From NCBI GenBank assembly GCA_900766825.1, contig CAAFWU010000003.1, positions 1-37,028 on the forward strand: a stretch of 37,028 nucleotides of DNA, given 5' to 3'. Of the stretch, positions 16,307 through 24,964 are shown in pieces. Each line of letters starts with the position of its first letter. Positions within the stretch are counted from its first letter, which is position 1. Source of the stretch: Bacteroidales bacterium (GTDB taxonomy: Bacteria; Bacteroidota; Bacteroidia; Bacteroidales; Marinilabiliaceae). The translations under genes were made by a program, and so were the position numbers. The notes beneath the pieces are model-generated. The model was not told where the DNA came from. It worked only from the letters and a program-made list of their open reading frames with translations, and did not search any database.

Positions 16307-17186
16307 GGGCTGTTGTATCTATGATATCGTAGGGTTTATGGAAGACTTTGATGTCCTTGATGTTTACGGTCATATCGTGCAGGACCTTGCATTCAAAGGG
16401 CAGCAACTTGACTTTGACCAAAGTAGCTGAGTCTGGAATTTCCACTTTTAATTCAACATCGCGCTGCTGAACGCGTCGGCGGTTCTCGATTATGGCGGTG
16501 TCGGAGAGCGTGGAGCCGTCGGCGAGGGTGAGCTGCAGTATGGCTCGGCAGGTGTCGGAAGTTAGGTCGCGTCCTTTGCTATCTTTGGCCACACGGGAGA
16601 TGGTGTAGCGCTGCGAGAAGGCCACATAGCCTCCCGATATGGAGTCTACATCGAAATCGATGGCAATGCGCTGATATTTCTTGCCTTTGGGGAATAGGTA
16701 TCGTTTGAGGGAGTCGGCCTTGTCTGATAGGGGGAGGGCAAGAATGGCTGGGCACTTGCCCAAATGGGTTGTTATGGAGTCGTTGGCCAATTCGATGGCG
16801 TGCTCAATGCTATCTTGTCGGTCGGCTATTTCTTTAACGGCGGCCTCTCGTTCGGAGACTATGGAGACGGCGCGTTCGTAGATGGCGGAGAGGTCCTCGG
16901 GGCGCAGTGAATAGTAGGCCAGAGCCGAGTCGTAGAGGGCCATGGTGAGACCGTGATTTTGCAGAATGGTGTTATAGACCTGCTTGACTGTGAGGTCTTT
17001 GGCACCACGGACCACATAGTCTTGCAGCAGGGCGTCGGCAATGTACATATCGGCAACAATGCGGGCCATTTTCTTTTCATTGGGCACGTTGTTGCCAATG
17101 GTTTTGAAATACGCGAACGCTGCCCCAGCCAAAATGGCCAAGGCAGCAGACGCAATGATGAGTATCTTTTGTTTCTTACCAATCAT
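16245..17186 (-). CDS. DUF4296-domain membrane-anchored protein
   Basis: The 313-residue product starts with a basic residue cluster and one transmembrane segment (about 8-28, 'ILIIASAALAILAGAAFAYF') with no lipobox, so it is predicted to be anchored with its bulk in the periplasm. Residues about 35-125 fit DUF4296 ('KKMARIVADMYIADALLQDY', then 'YDSALAYYSLRPEDLSAIYE'), a helical domain usually found in Bacteroidetes lipoproteins. The rest (about 130-313) is strand-rich with no motif I recognise. It begins 25 bp after the sugar-transferase stop and its 3' end overlaps the next gene. Function is unknown; the company of glycan and T9SS genes points to envelope biogenesis. Confidence 0.75.
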   Translation of the reverse strand: MIGKKQKILIIASAALAILAGAAFAYFKTIGNNVPNEKKMARIVADMYIADALLQDYVVRGAKDLTVKQVYNTILQNHGLTMALYDSALAYYSLRPEDLSAIYERAVSIVSEREAAVKEIADRQDSIEHAIELANDSITTHLGKCPAILALPLSDKADSLKRYLFPKGKKYQRIAIDFDVDSISGGYVAFSQRYTISRVAKDSKGRDLTSDTCRAILQLTLADGSTLSDTAIIENRRRVQQRDVELKVEIPDSATLVKVKLLPFECKVLHDMTVNIKDIKVFHKPYDIIDTTAHDFELPLLFTNMVPAHSGGL

Positions 17187-17211
17187 GATTAAGGAGCTGA
17201 GCTATGGGCTG

Positions 17212-18639
17212 TTACTTGCCGTCGGCTCTAAAGACAGCTGTTGCTGTTTTGATGATGATGATGATGTCCAGAACGAGGGACCAGTTGTCGATGTACTCCA
17301 TGTCCATTCGCATCCAGTCCTCGAAGGATATGCTGTTGCGGTTGGGAGCCACTTGCCAGAGGCACGTGATGCCAGGCTTCATGGCGAGGCGACGCATCTG
17401 CCAGCGCTCGTACTGGGCAACCTCTTTTGGTAGGGGTGGACGTGGACCCACGATGCTCATATTGCCAATGAAGACATTGAGGAACTGAGGGAACTCGTCG
17501 ATGCCAGTCTTGCGGAGGAAGTGACCTACACGGGTGATGCGTGGGTCGTTGGTCATCTTGAATACGGGTCCCGACATCTCGTTTTTGTCCATAAGGTCTT
17601 TCTGCAGAGCCTCGGCATTGACCACCATGGTGCGGAACTTATAGACGTCGAACTCCTTGCCCCTAAGACCCGAACGCTTTTGTTTGAAGAATACGGGACC
17701 TTTGCTATCGAACTTGATGAGCAGAGCAATGATGAAGAAGAATGGGAAGCCAATGATGATGACGCACGACGAGAAGAGGACATCGATGAGTCGTTTGGCG
17801 AGCATGCCCACATAGTTGGTGGGCATATTGCTCATGGTCAGAACGGGGTTTGTGTCGAAATATCGCACGTAGGTCGAGGAGGACATTCGGCTGAGGAATG
17901 AGGACGAGAGACGGAAGGTGATGCCATAGTCCGAGCAGACGTCCATCATCTGCACAATGTCGTTAGAGTCCAAGTTCTCGCGGGCATAGATTAGGTCGTC
18001 TACGTTCTGCGAGAGTATTTTATCGATGTCGGTGGTGTCGAAGGAGAAGACGGGTACTTTGCCCTCGTAGCGGTTGATCATGTACTCGTCGCCAATGACG
18101 GCCACGACCTTGTAGCCCCATTCGAAGTGTCGGTTGATGAGGGAGAGGAGGCGTGCGCCGCTGCGGTCGGCCACAAAGACCACGTTTCGCATATTGCGCC
18201 CCTTGCGCCTCTGCTCGCGGAGGAGGTGATAGAAGAGCACCTTGCCGCCAAATGCCAGAAGTGTGGAGCAGAAACCAAAGAGAGTGAGCACCAGACGCCC
18301 ATAGTTTGGTAGACCGAAGACCACCATGCAGAAGAGCAGAACGGCCACGCCAATAATATTCTCTACAACGTGGAGGATGAGGATGTAGCTATAGGGTCGG
18401 CTTCGGTAGACCTCGTTGAGTTTGAGTGCCGTTTCTATTGTGGCCCAGATGATTGCAATGAGCAAAAAGGTGAGCAACATATCGCGGCTCAGCAGGAGGG
18501 CGAAGGGCGACGCATAGCTGTTGCCGTAATGGACATAGACCGCAAGGAAATATGCCAAACAAGTAATTATGACCACGGCTACGGTGAGCATCGACTTGGC
18601 AAACTTGCCTCGCACGCTCAATCGATCTGATGTTTCCAT
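17212..18639 (-). CDS. Undecaprenyl-phosphate sugar-1-phosphate transferase (WbaP/WcaJ-like)
   Basis: The 475-residue integral membrane enzyme is of the polyprenyl glycosylphosphotransferase family. It transfers a hexose-1-phosphate from a nucleotide sugar to undecaprenyl phosphate and so starts repeat-unit assembly. Four or five transmembrane helices (about 15-135) are followed by a nucleotide-binding-like cytoplasmic domain (about 140-260) and another membrane segment (about 285-310). The catalytic bacterial sugar transferase domain has 'FFKQKRSGLRGKEFDVYKFR', 'IDEFPQFLNV' with the DE pair, 'MSIVGPRPPLP' and 'KPGITCLWQV'. Which sugar is used cannot be read from sequence. It follows manC by 89 bp and precedes the DUF4296 gene by 25 bp, linking glycan initiation to porW and porX in one array. 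Confidence 0.93.
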   Translation of the reverse strand: METSDRLSVRGKFAKSMLTVAVVIITCLAYFLAVYVHYGNSYASPFALLLSRDMLLTFLLIAIIWATIETALKLNEVYRSRPYSYILILHVVENIIGVAVLLFCMVVFGLPNYGRLVLTLFGFCSTLLAFGGKVLFYHLLREQRRKGRNMRNVVFVADRSGARLLSLINRHFEWGYKVVAVIGDEYMINRYEGKVPVFSFDTTDIDKILSQNVDDLIYARENLDSNDIVQMMDVCSDYGITFRLSSSFLSRMSSSTYVRYFDTNPVLTMSNMPTNYVGMLAKRLIDVLFSSCVIIIGFPFFFIIALLIKFDSKGPVFFKQKRSGLRGKEFDVYKFRTMVVNAEALQKDLMDKNEMSGPVFKMTNDPRITRVGHFLRKTGIDEFPQFLNVFIGNMSIVGPRPPLPKEVAQYERWQMRRLAMKPGITCLWQVAPNRNSISFEDWMRMDMEYIDNWSLVLDIIIIIKTATAVFRADGK

Positions 18640-18728
18640 GGCACTTTTGTTTTTGGTTTATAGTAGGTTACAGAGTGAGTAGGGTACTGCTTTGTATCTT
18701 TTGGGGGCTGATGCTATGTAGGCTCACT

Positions 18729-19832
18729 TTATTTTTTCAAGGTCTCGCTAAATTGCTTAATCCGTTGCTCTTGGTCTTTGCGGCAGATGAGCAGAGTGCC
18801 GTTGTCCTCGGCCACAATGTAGCCATCGAGACCCTGAAGCACCATGTTGAGACCGCTGGATGTGCGGACGACGCAGTCGCTACTCTCCACAAAACTGACG
18901 TGAGCGTTGCCAGCCACGGCATTGCCTTGATCGTCGGCATGCAATTGACCTTGGAGCGAGCCCCAGGTTCCGAGATCGCTCCAACCGAAGTCGGCTGGCA
19001 GAACGCTTACGCCTGCGGGCTGCCCGAGGAGTTGAACATCGGCTCCGCCCAATGGTTCCATAACGGCGTAGTCGATGGAGATGCTGGGGCACTGTGGGAA
19101 GAGTTCGTTGACCACCTCTTGCTCCTTGGTGGTGTAGAAATGGGGTGCCATGCGGTCCATGATGTCGGCAATGGCAGGCTGGAAGGTGCGAATGGCTGCC
19201 TCGGCTGTTTGGGCTTCCCAGAGAAAGAGGCCAGAGTTCCAGTAGTAGCCACCCTCGGCCAGATAGCGGAGGGCAACATCGTGGGCTGGCTTCTCTTTGA
19301 AGGCTGCCACGCGGTGTATGGCGTCGGAGCCGTTGCCATCGACGGCGCCAGCTGACTGAATGTAGCCGTAGCCTGTCTCGGGACGAGTGGGGGTCATGCC
19401 AAGGGTTAGCACTTGCGATTTGCCTTGAACATATTCGATGCCTCGAGCTATGGTTCGGCGGAAATTGGGAACGTCCGCCACGTAGTGATCAGAGGGGGTG
19501 ACAACCACGGTGGCTTGTGGGTGGCGCTGGCGGAGTTTCCAGATGACGTAGCTTATGCAGGGTGCGGTGTTGCGCATGCAGGGCTCGAGGAGAATGTTGC
19601 TCTCGGGCACGCTGGGCAACTGCTCTCGCACTTTGTCTCGATAGCGTTCGGATGTAACAACCCAGATGTGGTCGGGCGTGAACTCGCTGCCGAAGCGGTC
19701 GGCGGTGAGCTGCAACAGTGTGCGCCCAATGCCCAGCACGTCGATGAACTGTTTGGGATTTTCAGGACGGCTCATGGGCCAAAAACGGCTACCGACACCG
19801 CCTGCCATTATAACTAAGTGCTTCTCGTTCAT
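18729..19832 (-). CDS. manC: Mannose-1-phosphate guanylyltransferase
   Basis: The 367-residue cytoplasmic nucleotidyltransferase makes GDP-mannose from mannose-1-phosphate and GTP. The signature is 'AGGVGSRFWPMSRPENPKQF' (residues 10-29). Further motifs are 'VVTPSDHYV', 'TRPETGYGYIQ', 'FKEKP' and 'NSGLFLW', and a left-handed helix-like C-terminus ends in 'ICRKDQEQRIKQF'. It is the short form without the phosphomannose isomerase domain. An ATG 45 bp further upstream (19877) is in frame, but the sequence from ATG 19832 (MNEKHLVIMAGG) starts the first strand as in homologues, so I use that. It appears to head the minus-strand array that runs to porX; no exact promoter box was found before it, only TACCTTAG near 20046-20039. 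Confidence 0.93.
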   Translation of the reverse strand: MNEKHLVIMAGGVGSRFWPMSRPENPKQFIDVLGIGRTLLQLTADRFGSEFTPDHIWVVTSERYRDKVREQLPSVPESNILLEPCMRNTAPCISYVIWKLRQRHPQATVVVTPSDHYVADVPNFRRTIARGIEYVQGKSQVLTLGMTPTRPETGYGYIQSAGAVDGNGSDAIHRVAAFKEKPAHDVALRYLAEGGYYWNSGLFLWEAQTAEAAIRTFQPAIADIMDRMAPHFYTTKEQEVVNELFPQCPSISIDYAVMEPLGGADVQLLGQPAGVSVLPADFGWSDLGTWGSLQGQLHADDQGNAVAGNAHVSFVESSDCVVRTSSGLNMVLQGLDGYIVAEDNGTLLICRKDQEQRIKQFSETLKK

Positions 19833-20095
19833 AATGTTGCTCTGATGTGCCACCACGGATACAGGGTTTCGATACATGCTACGGTTTGAAGAATTTAAGT
19901 TCCGTGGCTTGGGGTGCGCACCTTGACTTCTTGTTGTATTTTTAATTATCTCAAACTCTTACGGTTAAGAGCTGGGAACAGAAAATTTAGTGATAAGGAT
20001 TTACATTACCTTCTACTAAACTTGCGTCAAAAAAGTTACTAAGGTAAGCAAAAATGGTTAAACCAATAGGGGGTTGGGAGCAAAAGAATTAATAA

Positions 20096-20728
20096 TTATT
20101 CAGCATCGGGAGCTACGTTATCGTCTCCATTGGACTCGCCGTTAGCCTCGTTGGTCGTTCCTTTGCTCTTGTTCAAGAGAGGGGCAGCCTTTTCGTCCAA
20201 CTGTTGGCTCATCTCATTGCCCACCTTTTTGGCAACTTCGAGACCCTGATCAATATAGGGGAATGCATAGTCGGCAAACTTCTCAACAAATCGGTAGGTG
20301 ACGGTCTGATCTTTGTACTCGTTGCTTATAAGTCCCTCATCGCCAGGCCATATGCGGTCCACAATGCCCAGAATGCAGCTGACCAGCAGCAGAACTTTGG
20401 CCACCGAGACAAGGCCACCAAGGCAACGGTTGGCCATGGAGAGCGACATGGCTTTGAGCAGTTTGGTTATCAGATTGGCCAAGATATGAACCACGGCCAC
20501 AATGACCGCCAGAGTGACCGCAAAAGCAATGAGACGTGCGGGCACACCACCAATGTGGGGGGCAATGAGTTCTTCTGCCAGAGGGCTGAAACGTGCTGCA
20601 CCATAGATGCCGGCAAAAAGAGCCACAACGGAGGCTAACTCACCTATGAGTCCACGGCGAAATCCGCCCACAAACGACAGGACGCCTATGACAATGATGA
20701 CTATGTCGAACGTTGACATCGAGAACAA
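20096..20728 (-). CDS. CvpA family membrane protein
   Basis: The 210-residue inner-membrane protein has four predicted transmembrane segments. The N-terminal 'FDIVIIVIGVLSFVGGFRRG' is the hallmark start of the CvpA family, followed by 'GELASVVALFAGIYGAARFS'. Two further hydrophobic segments end near residue 125. The C-terminal 70 residues are polar, acidic and probably disordered. CvpA homologues are linked to colicin V production and envelope homeostasis; the molecular role is not settled. It lies between manC and a tRNA-Arg gene, all on the minus strand; a possible -7 box is at 20841-20848. Confidence 0.88.
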   Translation of the reverse strand: MFSMSTFDIVIIVIGVLSFVGGFRRGLIGELASVVALFAGIYGAARFSPLAEELIAPHIGGVPARLIAFAVTLAVIVAVVHILANLITKLLKAMSLSMANRCLGGLVSVAKVLLLVSCILGIVDRIWPGDEGLISNEYKDQTVTYRFVEKFADYAFPYIDQGLEVAKKVGNEMSQQLDEKAAPLLNKSKGTTNEANGESNGDDNVAPDAE

Positions 20729-20840
20729 CTATTACGTTTTAAATTAACGACATAAAAGCTCTTTTATTGCCCATGGTTGGCAAAAATCTCCCCCTAATTT
20801 TTAAAAACACGCAAAAACAGAAGGAGGGGCGAGCTAAATA

Positions 20841-20848
20841 CAAAAATA
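20841..20848 (-). promoter_or_regulatory. Possible -7 box for cvpA
   Basis: TATTTTTG on the minus strand fits TAnnTTTG, about 113 bp before the cvpA ATG and just after the tRNA terminator. No clear -33 element accompanies it. Confidence 0.3.
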
Positions 20849-20852
20849 AAAC

Positions 20853-20887
20853 AAAAAAGTCGATGAACCATATAGGCTCACCGACTT
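20853..20887 (-). terminator. Terminator of tRNA-Arg
   Basis: On the minus strand AAGTCGGTGAGCC pairs with GGTTCATCGACTT (13 bp with two G-U pairs; arms 20887-20875 and 20869-20857), then TTTTTTG. It begins 13 bp after the tRNA 3' end. Confidence 0.88.
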
Positions 20888-20899
20888 GCTTATTTGCTG

Positions 20900-20971
20900 T
20901 GGCTTCGCTCAGACTCGAACTGAAATCTAGAGTTTAGGAAACTCCTATTCTATCCCTTGAACTACGAAGCC
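20900..20971 (-). tRNA. tRNA-Arg (anticodon CCT)
   Basis: The minus strand folds as a full cloverleaf. The acceptor is GGCTTCG/CGAAGCC with discriminator A, the D stem is GTTC/GAAT and the anticodon stem is GGAGT/ACTCT with loop TTCCTAA (anticodon CCT, codon AGG). The T stem is TTCAG/CTGAG with loop TTCGAGT. CCA is not encoded (CACA follows the acceptor). It has its own promoter and terminator. Confidence 0.93.
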
Positions 20972-21037
20972 ATTCCAAACTTGTCCGCTCCTCGACATTT
21001 AAGCACCCTACAGATGCCTCATTCGTGAAAGGACGCA

Positions 21038-21070
21038 CAAAGGTAATCAAAAAAATGGTCAACGTGCAAA
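21038..21070 (-). promoter_or_regulatory. Promoter of tRNA-Arg
   Basis: Minus strand TTTG (21070-21067), 21-nt spacer, TACCTTTG (21045-21038): a full match to the Bacteroidetes consensus, about 67 bp upstream of the mature tRNA 5' end. Confidence 0.75.
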
Positions 21071-21083
21071 TTTTTATTATAAC

Positions 21084-21091
21084 TATCTTTG
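21084..21091 (+). promoter_or_regulatory. -7 box of rfbB
   Basis: TATCTTTG followed by C fits TAnnTTTG, about 130 bp before the rfbB ATG and 14 bp from the divergent tRNA promoter. A -33 TTTG at the usual distance is not evident. Confidence 0.5.
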
Positions 21092-21221
21092 CCAAACTTA
21101 AAAACAAGTAACACGAATCCCCTACCCTACAGAACTTGGAGGTCAGACTTTAAGTTTGAGTCTCGGGGTCTTGCGGGCGCAAAGAGATAGGTTAAAAGAT
21201 AAAATATAAAGGAACTGAATA

Positions 21222-22292
21222 ATGAGCAGACGCAATATAATAATAACGGGCGGCGCTGGCTTCATAGGGAGCCACGTTACGCGACTTATGGTTACTCAGC
21301 ACCCTGACTATCACATAATTGTGGTAGATAAGCTTACCTACGCTGGCAACCTCGAGAACCTAAAGGATATTGAGCAAGCCCCCAATTACACCTTTGAGCG
21401 GGCCGATGTGGCAGACTACGATACCATGCTCCACCTCATGGCTAAATATAATATTGACGGCATAATCCATCTGGCCGCCGAGAGCCATGTTGACCGTTCC
21501 ATTCGCGACCCCTTCACTTTTGCCCGCACCAATGTTATGGGCACGCTGAGCCTGCTACAGGCCGCCAAAGAGACTTGGAGACAAAGCCCCGATGGTTTCG
21601 AGGGCAAGATGTTCTACCACATATCGACCGATGAGGTCTACGGTGCCTTGAGCCCCACCGACCCCATATTCACCGAGCAGACGCGCTACGATCCACACAG
21701 TCCCTACAGTGCCTCCAAGGCCTCGTCGGACCACTTTGTGCGTGCCTTTCATGACACATATGGCATGCCCACCATTGTGACCAACTGCTCAAACAACTAC
21801 GGACCCTATCAGTTTCCCGAGAAGCTCATACCCTTATTTATAAACAACATACGCCACGGCAAGCCACTGCCAGTCTACGGCAACGGACAGAATGTGCGCG
21901 ACTGGCTCTACGTTGAGGACCATGCCCGAGCCATTGACCTGATTTTTCACAAAGGCAAAGCTGGCGACACATATAATATAGGAGGGCACAACGAGTGGAA
22001 GAACATAGACTTGGTTCGCGTGCTCATTGCCACCACCGACCGTTTGCTGGGCAACCCCGAGGGCACGAGCCTTGGGCTGATTAAGCACGTGACCGACCGG
22101 CAGGGGCACGACCTGCGCTACGCCATTGACTCGTCTAAACTCCAGCGCGAACTGGGTTGGGAACCATCGTTGCAGTTCGAGCAGGGCATTGAGCAGACCG
22201 TGAGGTGGTATCTGAACAATCAGGAGTGGATGGACCGCGTAACAAGCGGCGAGTACGAGCGATATTATGACACCATGTACGCCAACAGATAG
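21222..22292 (+). CDS. rfbB: dTDP-glucose 4,6-dehydratase
   Basis: The 356-residue cytoplasmic NAD-dependent short-chain dehydrogenase/reductase converts dTDP-glucose to dTDP-4-keto-6-deoxyglucose, the branch point to dTDP-rhamnose and other deoxysugars. The NAD-binding 'GGAGFIGSH' lies at residues 10-18. The catalytic 'STDEVYG' includes Thr136-Asp137-Glu138, and the 'YSASK' motif gives Tyr162 and Lys166. 'NNYGPYQFPEKLIPLFI' and 'GNGQNVRDWLYVEDH' mark the substrate side. Length is normal. rfbA, rfbC and rfbD are not in this window. It has its own promoter box and is followed after 4 bp by the cyclophilin lipoprotein gene, so the two are probably co-transcribed. Confidence 0.97.
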   Translation: MSRRNIIITGGAGFIGSHVTRLMVTQHPDYHIIVVDKLTYAGNLENLKDIEQAPNYTFERADVADYDTMLHLMAKYNIDGIIHLAAESHVDRSIRDPFTFARTNVMGTLSLLQAAKETWRQSPDGFEGKMFYHISTDEVYGALSPTDPIFTEQTRYDPHSPYSASKASSDHFVRAFHDTYGMPTIVTNCSNNYGPYQFPEKLIPLFINNIRHGKPLPVYGNGQNVRDWLYVEDHARAIDLIFHKGKAGDTYNIGGHNEWKNIDLVRVLIATTDRLLGNPEGTSLGLIKHVTDRQGHDLRYAIDSSKLQRELGWEPSLQFEQGIEQTVRWYLNNQEWMDRVTSGEYERYYDTMYANR

Positions 22293-22296
22293 GGGT

Positions 22297-23652
22297 ATGA
22301 CAAAAGGAGATATATTACTGAGCAAGACCACGTTAGGTCTGGAACATATATTAGGTTCTAAACCAAAGGCAGGGCTACGCATTGCACTTCTTGTGGCTCT
22401 TGCTACCCTTGGAATAGGCACAACATCATGTTCGGGAAACAAGGGGGAGAGCGGAGGCGAGAGTGAAGCAAAATCGGCTCAGACACCAGCACGCCCCACG
22501 TTCTATGGGCAGGATGTAGACAATCAGGTACGCCTCTTGCTCTACGACCCCGTAGGCAATGGGGCTGGGCAGACCGTGGGCACCTATGTGGATGCCGACA
22601 TTGTGGCGGCACAGCTATCGGCAGTGAGGGGCGTGCACAGCATGAAACTTACGGCCATGGACAACAAATCGGTCTTCAGCGTCTATGGCTACACGGCTTA
22701 TGACTTTGCCAACGACATTGTGCTGCTGCGCGTGGGCAAAAGGTGCAGCCAGCTGGCACAACACGACACTGCGGCTTTGGCACCCACCGACACCCTCTTT
22801 AGCATAGAGGGCACCTACAAGGGCAAGATGCTGAAACGTGGGGCACGATGCTCGGATGGCACATGGACGGCTGCCGATGGGACTCCAGAAGGTAGCGGTT
22901 TGTGGGACAACGATGGACTGCTGCACGGTCTGGTGCTTAAAGAGGGTAAGGTGGTGAGCCTTAGCACACTGGACAGTATCCGCAGGCATCAGACTGCCAA
23001 ACATGCGTCGGTCTACGACCTAAGGCTCAAGACGGGGCGGACATACATAAGTCACACACGGGTGGCTGGCTTTAGGATTGAGACAACAATGGGTAACATT
23101 GAAATTAAGCTCTATGACGATGTGCCAACGTATAGAGACAACTTCATCCGTTTGGTCTCCGACCATTATTATGACAGTCTGCTCGTTCATCGCATATTGC
23201 CAAACTTTATAATACAGACAGGTGCAGCCGACACCAAATATGCCAAGGGCGACGACGTGATGGGGTGGCAAGGTCCAGGCTACACCCTGCCCATGGAGAC
23301 TCGTCCGCACCACTTTCACGAGCGTGGGGCCGTGGCTGCCAGCAAGTTACCACAGGAGCGCAACTCTGCCAACCGATGCGATGGAGGTCAGTTCTACATT
23401 GTAAGCGGTCGCACATTCTCCGACACCGAGCTTGATAAAATGGCTCGTGAGCAACGCAAAACATTCAGTGCCGCTCAGCGCAAAGCCTACAAAACGGTGG
23501 GCGGAGCTCCGCATCTGGATGGCGACTACGTGGTATTTGGCCACGTGACCAAGGGTATGGATGTGGTGGACCGCATTGCCGCCGTGCCAGTTGACGGCGA
23601 CCGCCCCACAACAGAGATTCGCGTGATGAAGATTAGCATCATTACTAAATAA
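22297..23652 (+). CDS. Cyclophilin-type peptidyl-prolyl isomerase lipoprotein with N-terminal extension
   Basis: From ATG 22297 the product is 451 residues. A leader with hydrophobic core 'ALLVALATLGIG' leads to 'TTSC', a plausible lipobox-like site at about residue 45, so it is probably an envelope lipoprotein. Residues about 55-255 hold a MORN/toxin-like extension ('GTYKGKMLKRG', 'GSGLWDNDGLLHGLVLKEGK'). The cyclophilin domain covers about 260-451 ('TTMGNIEIKLYDD', 'HRILPNFIIQTG', 'GGQFYIVSGRTF', 'VVFGHVTKGMDVVDRIA'). It would help fold exported proteins by cis-trans isomerisation of proline bonds. An upstream in-frame ATG at 22267 lies inside rfbB; the ATG 4 bp after the rfbB stop is the better start. 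Confidence 0.88.
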   Translation: MTKGDILLSKTTLGLEHILGSKPKAGLRIALLVALATLGIGTTSCSGNKGESGGESEAKSAQTPARPTFYGQDVDNQVRLLLYDPVGNGAGQTVGTYVDADIVAAQLSAVRGVHSMKLTAMDNKSVFSVYGYTAYDFANDIVLLRVGKRCSQLAQHDTAALAPTDTLFSIEGTYKGKMLKRGARCSDGTWTAADGTPEGSGLWDNDGLLHGLVLKEGKVVSLSTLDSIRRHQTAKHASVYDLRLKTGRTYISHTRVAGFRIETTMGNIEIKLYDDVPTYRDNFIRLVSDHYYDSLLVHRILPNFIIQTGAADTKYAKGDDVMGWQGPGYTLPMETRPHHFHERGAVAASKLPQERNSANRCDGGQFYIVSGRTFSDTELDKMAREQRKTFSAAQRKAYKTVGGAPHLDGDYVVFGHVTKGMDVVDRIAAVPVDGDRPTTEIRVMKISIITK

Positions 23653-23699
23653 TAAGGTAGGCAGGGAACATTGCTCCCCCAAAAAAAAAATGCGACCCA

Positions 23700-24479
23700 A
23701 TGATAGACACCCACACACATATATATGAGTCGGCCTACGATGCCGACCGAGCCGAGATGATAGGCCGAGCCGAAGCCGCAGGTATAGAGCGTATGTTGCT
23801 GCCCAGCTGCACTCCACAGGACATGCACTTTGTAACCGCCACGTGCCAGCAGTTTCCCCAACAATGCTACCCCCTCTATGGTCTGCACCCCACCGAGATG
23901 GGTCCCAACCCCATGGCAGAAGCCGAAGAGATAATGGCCTATGCCGAGAAACAAGAGCGTTTTACTGGAGTGGGCGAAATTGGCCTCGACCTCCATTGGG
24001 ACAAAAGCCGAGCCCAAGAGCAGAGCGACGTCTTCCTTTGGCAGATGCGCTACGCCTACGACCACAACAAACCTGTGAGCATCCACTGCCGCGAAGCCGT
24101 GTGGCTCCTTCTGGAATTGCTGCCTAAGTTGGGCGACCGCATACCCCCCAGTTCGCTCCACTGCTGGGCTGGCAGTGCTGAAGAGGCACAACTCATAGCC
24201 CGCCGCTACCCCATGATGATGTTCGGCTTCGGAGGCTCCAGCACATACAAAAACAGCAAGGTGGCCGACATAGCCGCCTTGCTGCCCAAAGACCGATTAC
24301 TAACCGAGACCGACGCCCCCTATCTAACACCCGTGCCCCACCGCGGCGAGCGCAACGAGCCAGCCTACACACCCCTGGTGGTTAACCGCTTAGCGCAAAG
24401 CCTTGGCATGCCCCCCAGCGAAGTGGCCCAACTGACCCACAGAAACGCAATGCACCTCTTCTTTCCCGACGAAGCATAA
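23700..24479 (+). CDS. tatD: TatD family metal-dependent deoxyribonuclease
   Basis: The 259-residue cytoplasmic TIM-barrel hydrolase of the TatD family (metal-dependent 3'-5' DNase in studied members) retains its metal ligands. These are 'DTHTH' (His5, His7), the Glu of 'GVGEIGLDLHWD', the His of 'SIHCREA', the His of 'LHCWAGS' and the Asp of 'TETDAPYL'. The C-terminus 'VAQLTHRNAMHLF' is typical. It lies 47 bp after the cyclophilin gene and may share its transcript. Start ATG 23700 places 'MIDTHTH' at the N-terminus as in homologues. Confidence 0.94.
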   Translation: MIDTHTHIYESAYDADRAEMIGRAEAAGIERMLLPSCTPQDMHFVTATCQQFPQQCYPLYGLHPTEMGPNPMAEAEEIMAYAEKQERFTGVGEIGLDLHWDKSRAQEQSDVFLWQMRYAYDHNKPVSIHCREAVWLLLELLPKLGDRIPPSSLHCWAGSAEEAQLIARRYPMMMFGFGGSSTYKNSKVADIAALLPKDRLLTETDAPYLTPVPHRGERNEPAYTPLVVNRLAQSLGMPPSEVAQLTHRNAMHLFFPDEA

Positions 24480-24964
24480 AAAACGGCAAGCCAATAACTC
24501 AATTTAACATTTCTGTAACGCCCCCCCAACCCATGCCGCCGAGCATAAGACAAAGCAATGGTGCATAAACACCCAAGAGATTGCAGAAAGAGGGCGTCCA
24601 AAGGGAGAGAGGTGCGAGAGAAAAAAATAATAAAAAAATGGTAAAAGCGTAGCGAACGAAGCGAACTCGCTAACTAACAACAGATAAGCGCAAATAGAGA
24701 TAAAATCAGATGCCAAATTGCGTTATAGAAACGCAATAAAAACATAGCTTTTGCAAAGAAAAAAGCCGTCATGTTGCAAAAATTTAGTAATTTGGCACTG
24801 AAAAGCGCACTGAAGCCGAAGTGGAGTTCAGAGCAGAGTGGAGCGAAACAATAAAATAAGAAGCAAAAACTCTGCCAAAGGAGACAAAACGAGAGGTAAA
24901 GTGCTGCCAATCGCGAAACAAAACAAAACAACAAATTAATAAAAAGTCAAATTAATCGCAGATT
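24480..24964. other. Intergenic region upstream of exbB
   Basis: A 485-bp AT-rich stretch. The minus-strand ORFs across it are Cys/Phe-rich and not protein-like. Two near matches to the -7 box (TAGCTTTTG near 24745 and TAATTTG near 24789) might drive exbB, but neither fits exactly. I see no tRNA, terminator or repeat. Confidence 0.5.

Noticed and set aside
24674..24934. 86-codon minus-strand ORF upstream of exbB
   Set aside because: Extreme Phe/Leu/Cys content from A-rich sequence on the opposite strand, no signal or domain; treated as non-coding.
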